Part shown: piece after piece, positions 20,739 to 32,300 of the stretch
Layout of the letters: each line of letters starts with the position of its first letter
How positions within the stretch are numbered: position 1 is the stretch's first letter
Source of the DNA: Castanea sativa
Taxonomy: Eukaryota; Streptophyta; Magnoliopsida; Fagales; Fagaceae
Length of the DNA: 64,000 nt
Reading direction: 5' to 3'
Assembly: GCF_040712315.1 (NCBI RefSeq)
Contig: NC_134021.1
Location: 44,579,501 to 44,643,500 of the forward strand
The notes under the pieces: generated by a model
Databases searched by the model: none
The model's input: only the letters and a program-made list of their open reading frames with translations
Told to the model about the DNA's origin: nothing
Translations under genes and position numbers: made by a program

Positions 20739-22011
20739 TATAGAGAATGTTTTTTTTTTCTCACATTCATTTTTTATTGTAAAATGTGTTCTTGTGTCTG
20801 TTAAAGTTTTAGATCATTCATGTCTTTGAATACTTCGTTAGTTCAATTGAAATTTTTTTACTTACTTTAGTAGACAATTTGGTAACTTATATTAAAAATA
20901 AAAACTTTAAGGATTTACTATGAAGGATACTAAATTATATATGTGTATAGATATATGTGTTTGTGTATGTTTATAAAAGTTTGTATAACCTAATAAATTA
21001 GTATCATAAGTTGACTTCTTCAAACAAAAATTTTTGGCTACGCCCCTGTTAATTGATATCATGAGATGTAGGAGTTTGTTAAAGCATCACCATCTAAATT
21101 TTTTCTTATCACATCTAATTTAGAGTTTTATCAAGAACATAATTAAAATTTTCCTATCCAGTTGTCTCATATGAGATGTCCAATTGTTCATAGATAGGCT
21201 AGTATTTTATTCAATAATTTGGCAGTTTGTGCTGTAAATCATACAGGTCCCTAACTAGTAACTAGTCCACCCTATGTGTGGCACTAGAGAGAGTAAAGTA
21301 AAAAAACAGTAAAATGAAAAAATATCTTAAACCACGTTCAAAGAGATGACCAGAAAGATAGAAAAAGATTTTAGAACGACTAGGTTGATTTTCTAAATAA
21401 ATTAACATTATCAATAAATTTTTTGATGACCTCATTTCACCATAAGATGGAATAAATACAACTCTTAGTAGAGTTTTTTTATTTTAGAGAGGGACTTGAT
21501 CAATTTATTGGTTGAGAACTCCTTTGAGCTCTGTCTAGGCCCCCAAGTTTGAAATTTATTGACCAGAATAAAATATTTTTGAACTATGTAATCTCTTCTG
21601 AAAATTGTTGGTGATGCAAATATAGCTAGATCATAGGTTCCTTGCCATGGAGGCAGCATTCTGGTGCCTCCATCTGCACCCAACCCAGGCACCCATATTC
21701 CCAGTGCATCATGGAGACAAAGAAAGAATCCTCAACGTCCCTATATGCTGCTGCATGGGGCTTATTATCAGGGCACCCATATCCCAGCAGCTTCAACAAC
21801 CAGTACTACTGCTCCAATGCTAGGCACACCGTAGAAGAGTTCTCTCACAACTCCCTCTCTATGACCAAGTGGGGTACCTCCTCCATATCCATCCAACAGC
21901 CCCAATGAATATATGAACAATGTACACCTGTTCTTTATCTATACATATAGAACAGCAGTACTATTCAGAGAGAGAGAGAGAACTAGCCAGATGATAAATA
22001 GAGCAATTATA
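20739..22011. other. spacer of the inverted duplication
   Basis: About 1.27 kb between the arms with no inverted partner. Near 21035-21049 the sequence TTTTTGGCTACGCCCCTG resembles the end of a hAT-like element. The only stretch with possible coding character is 21642-21908. Confidence 0.6.
21714..21908 (+). CDS. short open frame in the spacer, unidentified
   Basis: The frame is open from 21642. An ATG at 21711-21713 or upstream at 21642 would give 65 or 88 residues (words such as LYAAAWGLLSGHPYPSS) and end at TGA 21906-21908. Its base composition is less AT-rich than its surroundings, which is why I list it. I recognise no family. It could be an exon fragment captured at the rearrangement or chance. 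Confidence 0.2.
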   Translation, partial: ETKKESSTSLYAAAWGLLSGHPYPSSFNNQYYCSNARHTVEEFSHNSLSMTKWGTSSISIQQPQ

Positions 22012-23904
22012 TATTGTATGGATGGATTATATAAATCTATGTTTTAGTAACGTGATCGAGTTTGGGTTTATCTTTTGAGTGGTGTCATAGAATTAATTTT
22101 AGCAAACTTTTTGAAACTTATAATTAAATACCATGCCCAAATTCTAAATTTCATAGGAGAATAAAAATTATAATCCATATTATACAAGAATCAAATTAAA
22201 ATTCTAAAAATAGGTGGAGAAAAGGCTTGCAGGATGGAATAAGTGAAGCTTAGGGGTTCAAATGAAGAATTATGTATAATTATTTTAAAATAATTTTATT
22301 TTGATACTTTAAAATAAAGTTTTGAACCCCTAACCCATTTTTTAAAAAAATTTCAATCAAATAAACTTGAATATGATCATCTTTACAATATTTTAGCTTT
22401 TTTAAACATACACTAAAATGCTGCAATTGAGCGTGGGTGATTCTAAAAAGAAAGAAAGAAAATAGACAGAGGGCATGGGGCATGGGGCATGGGACATAAG
22501 GGAATGATTGAGTGAAGATAAATGCAAATATTAACACAGCAAAATTTTTCTCAATACAATTACAAAGACCAATAGTTGTCAAAGTTGAGTTGAATTGGTA
22601 AATAAAATAATTGTAATGAGTAAAGATATAAACGAATAGATAAAAGTATTTTAAGCAATAATAATTAAAATTCACTCATAACAATAATGATTAATATGTT
22701 TATTGTATTTAGAAATAATAAATAATTTCTAAAATTTAATCTTAGCAATAATAATTAATATGTTTATTGTATAAAAAAACAATATATCAAATGCACTTAT
22801 AGTTTATATTTTGATCTCTTTCTAGCACTATGAATAAATTTTTAATAAAAAAACTACATAAACTATAAAATTCACCTCTTATTCAAAATTCATCTTCTTA
22901 GTTCTTGCTAACCCGCCTAGAAGAAAATCTTAGAGCCACCTCTGGATAAGTTATATATACTTGTCCAAAAATACACTCAAAAATTAATCTTACATTACTG
23001 CTTGTTTTATGCCTTCGTTACGATGCATATAATCAATTTCATGTAACCAGTAAGCTGGATAAGTTTCAAAGGCACTTTCTATGGGAAAGATAAGAACACC
23101 AAAAACTATTACTAATTGGATTGGAGTGGTTAGCTCTACGAGTGAAAAATAGGTGGTTTGGAAGTTTGGTTCTTTCCATCATGAATCATGTCGTATGCGG
23201 AATGTATAGCTTTGGAGATCCAATAAAGTTGAAAATTGAGTTTTGTCGAGGCCCACATTTGAGGTTTCATTCATATTACAATGCCCTCATGGGCTCTACA
23301 AGGCACAGTTTTCCATGGAACAGCATATAGGGTCCGCGAAAGATTGCGCCTTTTGTATGGACAGATTGTTTTATCTCTTCATTTTTTTTCTTTACCTTGC
23401 ATTAGTCAATATATTAGTCCCCGATTATTTATTCTGGCATTGGCTATGATGTGTCATGTGTGTGCCGGTGCCATGTTCTTCTTTTTAAGCTCCTCCTAAC
23501 ACATAATGCAACAATTAATTTATTGTCATGATCAACATTTTGACTGAGTTGGGTGAAATACAAAAGATTGTTCACAATCTATCACCCATTTTAAAACAGT
23601 AAGGCTATAAAAATTAAATGCAAAACCATATAAAAAATTAAAGGAACTAAAAACTTAGAACATATTAGACAGCAATTTCTTTCTCATTTACAATTTTTTT
23701 TATTCACCCAAAATTAATCAAGTTGAACATCGAGTTGTGGCTTAAAAAAAATTATGAAATAATTTCCTACTGAATTACTAACAAGCAATCCCTAAAAAGC
23801 AGTATAATTTAAAATATAATTTCATGATTTCATAATTATAACTGAAATTTAGGAATATGTGTACGGATTTGTGCAACAAACATTAACATTAATGTTTTCC
23901 ATTA

Positions 23905-24090
23905 AGAGAAGTGCTACATCCATAATATTTTTAAACATGTTCACAACAAATCTTAAGTGATAAATTGTTCTTGGTTCTAATTTGAACCTAGCTCTAAAAT
24001 TACTGTTTTACCCGTCAATAACTAAGAGTAATAACCTATCTTTTAGGATTCGTTGTGAAAGTATTATAAAAATGTTGTAAAACATAGTAT
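23905..24090. mobile_element. foldback MITE, copy 2 (right arm)
   Basis: Inverted counterpart of the copy at 17660-17860, with similar inverted ends. It was carried by the duplication, so it is not an independent insertion. Confidence 0.55.
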
Positions 24091-25052
24091 ATCTTTCCAT
24101 TAATCCTAATGAGATTTTAATAAATAAATTATTATAATAGTACTCTAATTTAATAAGATAACCCTGAAAAACTCCTGAAATCAAAATATCAAAATTTAGC
24201 AAATGATAAAAATAAAAACCTACCTACATCCCTCCAATATCACCATTCCATTCCAACGCATTAAAACCTCTTAATCAATAGACCAATTATCTAAAATAGA
24301 AACTGCAAAGCATTTGTAAGTTGTGAAAACATTGATCAGTTAAATTCTCAACTCTCCTGGAATAAAGCAATAATTATATAGCAAAATTTGTGATTGCTTT
24401 TGTAGTTTTAATTAGGAGAAATCCATAATTTATATATTTTTTTAAAAATTACTTAGGTTGGTTTGTTTCACCATAAAATGTCAATCTATATTCGCCTTTT
24501 ACAATATTTATGTTTCAACAAAGATATATAGATTCTGCAAAGACAAAGTATAAAGCCTTATGAATACATAGTCAATAATGTCTCATATTATTATTATTTT
24601 TCAAATAGAAGATAGAAAATGACACACAATATCGAAACTCTATTCACTATAACCTCAATATCAAAGCACAGAAACAAAAACATAAAAAATTAAAAAAAGA
24701 AAAAAGAAAAAAACTAGCTTTCTTTCTTATTTTTTAGTGGTGGTAGCAAAAAAAAGAAATTTGTGTTTATTTATTTATTTTATATATATAATTTTAATTT
24801 TGAGAATCTAATTTATAAGTGGATAAAAAAATTTGAAAATCAACAGAACAGTAACCCTATTTTTTAGGCAACATTTTAGTATGAGTTAGGATTGTATTTT
24901 TACCGGATTATCTTTTAGTTTTGTCTCTACTTTTTTTTTTTTTTAGGAAAAGTTTTGTCTCTAATTAAACCTAGAAAAATAGGGGTATTTAAAAAAAAAA
25001 AAAAAAAAATCTAGTTCAATCAGGGAAACCTTTTAATAATGAGAAATGATAT

Positions 25053-25197
25053 GTCCACAACATTTTTACAACAAATCCTAAGTGGCAGGATGTTACTGGT
25101 TGTTATTGTTGGGGCAAAAAAGTAATCTTAGTGTTAGGTTCAAATTTGAACCAATAACAACTAACCACCTATGATTTGTTGTAAAAATGTTGTGGAC
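25053..25197. mobile_element. foldback MITE, copy 3
   Basis: It begins GTCCACAACATTTTTACAAC and ends with the inverted form GTTGTGGAC, and folds back along most of its 145 bp. It is absent from the left arm, so it arrived after the duplication or was lost there. It matches 41511-41666 closely. Confidence 0.65.
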
Positions 25198-25272
25198 GTA
25201 GCACCTCTCTTTAATAATAGTATAGAAAATGCCAAAAATGCCAAACCACCACATAAATAAAACCATGATTTG

Positions 25273-25309
<37 letters not shown>

Positions 25310-25540
25310 GACCATCATATTTTGGTTTTGTTTAAAAAAATTTTAAATGGGCTATTCCTATTTTTACCCCTTCTTTTTGGGCATGATGATTAGGAAGCAT
25401 ATAAACAAAATTGCTGCTAAGTTACATGGTGTTCCAGATATGCTAATGGGATACTATATATATACTATATAGTGATTGAAATTGCCGAGGCAACTTTGTT
25501 GCAGTTTCCAGCATTATAGATAGCATTTTTTTATTCTTAT

Positions 25541-25750
25541 TGTGAAAACTAAAAGCTGAAAACTGAAAACACTGTAGTAAAATAATTTTTAAATGTATAA
25601 AAAATACTGTTGATGTCAAAAATTACTGTTCATTGGCCTAAAATTACTGTTCATGGCCAATGAACAGTGACAGACGCGCTGAAAAAAAAAGATAAAAAAA
25701 GAAGCTCAGACGTGGACGCTGGACGTGGACGCGCTATCCAAACTCCACCT
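25541..25750. mobile_element. MITE insertion in the right arm only
   Basis: The segment with AAAACTGAAAACACTGTAG at one side and GCGCTATCCAAACTC at the other has no counterpart in the left arm, where flanking sequences join. It resembles the MITEs in kinesin introns at 30841 and 33078. Exact ends are uncertain. Confidence 0.55.
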
Positions 25751-26369
25751 CAGTTCTCGACTTGTTGCACTTTCTAATTAGTTGCTATTATATGTGGCGG
25801 TGGCCACTCCAGCAATTATGTTCAGAGCTCGTAATTGTTCATATTAATGGTTATAGGCTTCTGTTTACCATATGAATGGCACATCAATGGCAGAGAATAA
25901 GATGTGCAGAATTATCAAAACAAAAAAAAAGAGCTCATGCCTTCTTTAAACTTTTTCTTGCTATATATAATCGTTATATAGTATAACATTGGTATAAAAC
26001 AAAATTTTATTTAACCAAACATAAATTTAAACTCAAGTAACATACCATTTGGAAAATGAAACCTTTTATTACAAAAAAAATTACAGCGTTTCAGTATTTT
26101 TACATGAAGTGATGAAGAATTAGTTAACAAGAAGCAAAAGACATTTTGCAGTCAAAATTGGGCTATAGAATCAAGTAGATCGATAACAAGTAGACATTAT
26201 ATTCCCTTTCTACATGGGCAGCATGTTGATCGCGTCAGATAACACAATCCAACAGCAAAATTCTCTTTCTAGGCAATGTTGGAGTATGTTGTAACTCAAA
26301 TGTCAGCAATGTTAGTATGCTTCGAGTCAAAGCACTGCTGCAGTCATACAACTAGCATCATCATACAAT

Positions 26370-29300
26370 CTATAGCCACCTCTTACTTATCTTTGTTGAT
26401 GGGTGTACTGGAGGAGGTGTCTTAGCATTCCTATTTTCTTTTGTGTCTACAAAAGAAACCAACATTGATCTCAGATCATAAAGACAAAGAAGATTTCGCT
26501 TGTAATATGGTTTAAGGATAGTGTTAAGTGTGTAACCAATATTAATCTCATGCAATGACACTTGTATTGGTTTACTTACTAGAATCATTTGACTTCCCTC
26601 CAAGAGAAGATCTTCGGGATTTGTCAGACCCTGACGCTGGAATGCCAGTTAGTGATTGTCTCCTATGAGTCCTAGCATTAGCTGTCACTGGTGACTTGGG
26701 ACCAATGACATTAGTAGCACCTTTGATGGGTGTCTGGAGGTCCGTCAAATTCTGTTGGTTCCTGAAATTTGACATTGAAATGTTGAAATGATAGTGTGCC
26801 AGCCAGAGTTCCTCTCTATTATTAGAAATGAACCTTTTTTTCCCCTAAACAAACTAGTCTCACCTTTTCTCAGAGACGTTAATCAGTTTTCCAATTGTCC
26901 GCAGTGATCTCCTTATTTGAGATCCCTTACCATTTGCGCTACCAATCAAGTTGGGTGTTTGGAAATCTGTAGAAAGAGTGAGCTCACTTTGCATCATATT
27001 CTGAACCTCATTTCTGGCACGTATCGGCGGTTCAGGTGACTTTGGTTGCTGAAGAGTTGGAATTTGTGTTCTACCATCTGTTCTAATAACTCGCTTCTGA
27101 TAGGTAGTACTAGTAGGACTTCGAGGAGCCTTGGCATGAGAGGCCTCCATCATGGAACCACCATTGCTGAAATGCCCAAAAGGCCTTGTAACTGCTTCTG
27201 CATCTTGAATTTGGCCATACTTTGGGATTGATACTGCATCAAATGGTTGAGGTTTGATTGCATCATCTGACAATTTTATTAGCAAATTATCCTTCTTAGC
27301 ATATTTTGGACCTTCCGAACTCAATCTTCTTGAACGAGTTGGTATGGAAGGGGTTCCCTTCCTATCTTCATTATTCATTGCTTTCTCAGTCTTTGTAGCG
27401 CTACAATTTTCAATGCTCAGTCTTCGAGGACGTGGAGGGGTTCTCTCAGGCACTGCTTTTGGTTTTTCAGTTGGAGATCTTGGCTCCTTTATTTTGCTGA
27501 ACTGCATATTCTGTGTTTCCTTTCTTGTCAAGGCCTTTTTAAGGCTCTCAATCTGCAGAATTTAATAATCTATGAATAAGAGAAAACATTTCTTGGCTTC
27601 TATTAGAGGAGCCAAACATATAGCATACATGACCTATCATAGCCAAACATTTGTCTATCCATTTGTTTTTTTTCTAAGACACATAAAAGTCAAAGAAACC
27701 AACACTAAGACAATAACTATTCTCTCTTGTACAATTACAGGCACACAAGAAAACACGAGCCTTTAAAGTAAGAAGTTGATGAAATAGCAATAATCTTCAA
27801 TTAGAACAGATTTTGTGCTATGAAATTTCCAAACAAAAATATTTCCCTGACAAATGTTCCGAACTAGGAAGGCATCCAAATCAATTAATACAAACACTGA
27901 CTATAGCATTCTTTTTTTCTTGAAAAACAAAAAACGTTGACATTGGAAATGGTTTCCAACAAGATAATCCTGAAATCACAATTAACCATGATTGGTACTA
28001 GTGCCTGAAAAACTACTAATGCTCTATTAAAGCCCCATAACTGCAGGATGGCCCAAATAAAGTGGGCTTGCAGAAGAAAATCCAGATTCCAGACAGCCAA
28101 TCAACTTTTGATATGAATGACAGCAACAATTGGTCCAAAGATGGGAGACTAAAGGGGATATAAAATGAAGAATTACAAAGCACAACTGAAATGGAAATTT
28201 AAGTGAATTTGATTACCTGTTCCTTGAGTTGCATAACCTCACTGCTCTCCTTGTTCACACGAGCAGCACCAAGTTCAATAGTTGAAACCCTCTGAGCAAA
28301 CTTCAAAGTACTGACTGTTTCACCAAAAGAATCTTCTTCCGGACTCACATGAGCAAACATTAATGTTTTAGCATGTCCACCTATAATACAAATTTCCACG
28401 TAGAAGATATTGTCAATACAAAGATCATATGATTTTCTATTTAGAAAATGAATCTAATCCTTTTGAAAGAAACAATCCTATAAAGTAATGTGACATGATC
28501 CGATTGGAGAACCAATTAAAAAACAGATTATATTATAAAGAAACAAGCTAGTGGTTTGTAAAGAGGCACATTGCAGACCTAAGGAGTCTTGCAAGAGAAG
28601 TGTGAGTTTGCTGTTTCGGTAAGGAATGTGAGAGCTTTTCTGAGCCAAGGCTGTAATAACATCTCCTAAACAAGAAAGAGACTTATTAATATACTGTGCC
28701 TCCTTAAGCCTGTCTCCTGTAACTTCAGATTTGTCCACTCGTTCACTTCCAGCAAGGTCTACCAGATGCAGGCAACTGTGGATAGTGCTTCCTGATATAT
28801 CTTTGCCATGCACATGTACTGTGAGGACACTGCATATACATGCAAAACAACCACATCTTTATCATACTTAACTATTTATAATTTTCAAACTTGACAAACT
28901 TCAAATACTGTATAGTCCAGCTGTGAAAAAAAAAAGGATTTCTTTCTCCAATAACTACTAAATTTAAATAGATCCCGAATCAGCTCCTAAATACTAACCT
29001 GTGGGAACGACTACTACTGTTGTTAATTGCGGTAGAGCTGACAACACGATTCACCTCACCAAGTTTCATCAAATTCAGAACATCAGTGGTGGACTTAACA
29101 GGATGCATTGTAGCATCTGGAAGACTTAAGCCATTGTCACCAGTACAGCTCCGAATCTCTAATGTATGCTTAGTTAAGAAAATAGACTTACTAAATTTAC
29201 GTCATAAAAACACCACAAGATATAGAGTTTCATCTTCTATGACATATCAAGGTTCATTTGTAAAGTTAGAAAGCCAATATGAAAGGATATTTGGTGGTTG

Positions 29301-32300
29301 ATGAATCTTCTGTAAGAAGGTCTCGTACTTGTTCATTATATATTTCGACCATCTGGACATGAATGTCATAATTTATGATGTCCTTCCTTCTATTAGACAG
29401 CTGGAACAGATCTTTCAGAGCAAGATAATTAATCCCCCTGTCCTTCATTGACCCACCTGATGGACCACTCTGTCACCATATAAAAGAGTCAGATGGAAGA
29501 ATCTTGGTTAGAAATGATGAAAAACTCATAATAGCCTATAGCTGCCCTTTGTTCTGTATACATGGATTACAAAACATAAAGGCAATTCATTATCACAGTA
29601 AAGGTATCCAGAACAAATAAGAAATAGGATATAGGAAAAGCTGCTGAAGGTAATTACAATCAAGCTTAATCTGATAATGTATATATGTTACCATGGTATG
29701 TGTTTTTCCAGATCCAGTTTGACCGTAGGCAAAAATGCATACATTGTAACCATCCATCACAGACCTAATTAGTGGTTGTGTGTCCTTAAAAACCTCATCT
29801 GAAATTAAAAGGACAATATTGATTAAAAAATTTGATTAATGTAAGAGCCATAAATTAGAAAAATCTCATGTAATATTACCTTGGGTGGCAGCTGGACCAA
29901 ACACCCGATTAAACTGAAAAACTTTCCTTCCATCTTTTTGGGATTTTAGTGGGTCTAAGATCACAAGTGAACCATCGTCTCCAACGAAATCTATCACAGT
30001 TTTGGCTTCATAACTGAAAGATGGTCTAATTCTACAGTAAACTCGAATATTACCTGAAAATCAGGAATTAATCATTAGATTCACCTTAATGCTGAAAATA
30101 AAACTGTCCCTTCAAATACAGCAAAAAAAAAAAAAGAGACATATACATATAGTCAACTTTTGTGTCTCAAAAGTACACCAACCTTTCAAGTCCTGGACCA
30201 TGTTGTATAAATTTCTGTTCTCTTTTACAACCCTGTAATATCCAACAGCAGCAAAAGACAACTCCTGTACCTGACTTTCTGAACCAACAAAAAAATAGCA
30301 TATTTTACACTTCAAGAAAAATTCATTGTAAAGGCCTCTATAATGTGCATATGGCAAGATCATTCAAGACATTGATTGATCAGTAAAAAAAATATTAACT
30401 GCTAAAAAATATGTATATTTTCAAGAAGAAAAATACTAAAGAACCCCCCTGCTTTTCAGAAATCATTGATAAATATCGGATTATGCTAAAACGTAGCAAG
30501 TGGAGTCAAAATTGCAGTTTACTCCGTCAGTATGGATGAAAGAGAACATGGTCTAACAAAAATATCTTTATAAATTGACACAAATTACAAAAATGGGAAA
30601 TGGTTTGGTCTTTACTTTTTTGAAAAGATACATATAAGTTGATTTGAACTTTGATAACTAATTTACAGTTATAATCCATAACCAGAACATTAACAATTTA
30701 CTGATTCTAGTTCCCCTAGCAACATACCTAGGTCTTTCAAATCTCTCTGCACCTGGGACTGCAAGTAGTTGAATTCCCTCTTTGTTGATGACAAAAGGCC
30801 CTTGAGATCCTGCAATATGAACACAACATTCTCAGATTAAGAGTCCATTTGGATACCGCTGAAAACTGAAAACACTGTAGCAAAATAATTTTTAATTGTG
30901 TGAAGAGTGCCGTGAAACCCATTTTTAATGAAAGTTTTGTTTAAAAAAGAGGTTTGTGGGTCCCGTGAACAGTGCACAGGACCCATTGGAACTCAGTTAA
31001 TGCTTTTCTAAAAAAAAAAAACGTAAAATGCTGGACGTGGAACGTAGACTCAGTATCCATACGGGTACTAAGATTAGATATATGCAACACTCCTCCAATG
31101 CATGTCTTTTTATAATCATATTAGAAAACCAACCGCATTTTCCAATTGTCCTTTGGTTTAAACAGAAATTTTGTAATAAGATTTGATGTTAAATGGGAAT
31201 AATTACATTAATCTCCATGCTTCCATGTTTATATTATCAACCAGGATTGAAAGATAATCAAAACTCTTCACTTTTAAAATTAATCAGAAATTTATAATCA
31301 AACCAATTTTAAAACTCATCATATCTGATTAGGAACTTGAGTATGCCACATAAGCCATTCAAACAGTGTAAATGGTAACCTTCAGACAATGGAAGAAATT
31401 TTTTTCCTCAAAATCTACAAGAAGTTTAGGATTGGGAGCAAATTAAAGAAAAAAAAAAAAAAAAAAACTTACCAAAAGTTCCTTTTCTTGCATTTGAAAT
31501 AGACTCCTATGTTTGCAGTTACCTTTGCTCAAGCAAGCTCTGCAACTCTATAAAAGAGATGTACAAAATTCAAATGACAATCAGGTGCAATGTTTAACAC
31601 AATATTTAAATCAAGCTAAAGTGAGGAATAAAAACATTTCATATAGTGAAATAACATCCTTCTTGGACAAGTTTCCTCCAAAGAATATCCTCCAACACAT
31701 TATGTGTCAATTTATAAAACCATCCACATGTATTAAATCACATGACTCAATATATAGTTCATGTGACTAAAAGGATACCTGAATGATCGTTTGAATCACC
31801 ACTTAGTGAATTGGAAGAATTTTTCTCCAAACTGGTTTAGAAGTAAACTCTATCCTCAAGAAGGCCAAAATTGACATAACTAGTAATTTTTCTTTGCTTT
31901 GAGACTTCAACCTTTTTTATAATAAGATTAAGCATAAGATGATACCTTGGAATTTTCAAGGGGGGATGTTTCCTCCAAAGGCATATGTGTTGATTGGAGA
32001 GCTGAGCTACTTCTATCTTTCAATAAATCTCTTAACTTCATTTGCAACTGATTTGGACAGAAGATATAAAAGCTTTTAGGGAAGAGAAACTTAAAATGAT
32101 AAATAAACCCACACTTTTCAACTTAAGACTACAAGAAGTTAATTTGAAATTGAATTTCTACCAGGCTAAAATAAAGAAAGGGGAAACAGTTATGCAGTAA
32201 GACAACAATTGGAAATAGATGATTAATCTAATTGAAACCAAAGATCCTAGAGTCCCCTCCTTGGTGGTGACAAGTAATTTCTAATAGCGCACCGTACACT

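Larger units (their letters stand above)
22012..27380 (-). repeat. right arm of the large inverted duplication
   Basis: This is the reverse complement of the left arm (20738 down to 16439, then 6931 down to 5616). The outer edge at 27380 lies inside kinesin exon 17. The kinesin gene is intact and continues past the edge, so this arm is the original and the left arm the copy. Insertions specific to this arm lie at about 24695-25230 and 25541-25750. Confidence 0.9.

Noticed and set aside
26370..27531. Kinesin 3' exons as two functional genes (one per arm)
   Set aside because: The left copy has a 4-bp deletion, a stop and no motor domain or promoter. Only the right copy belongs to a complete gene.
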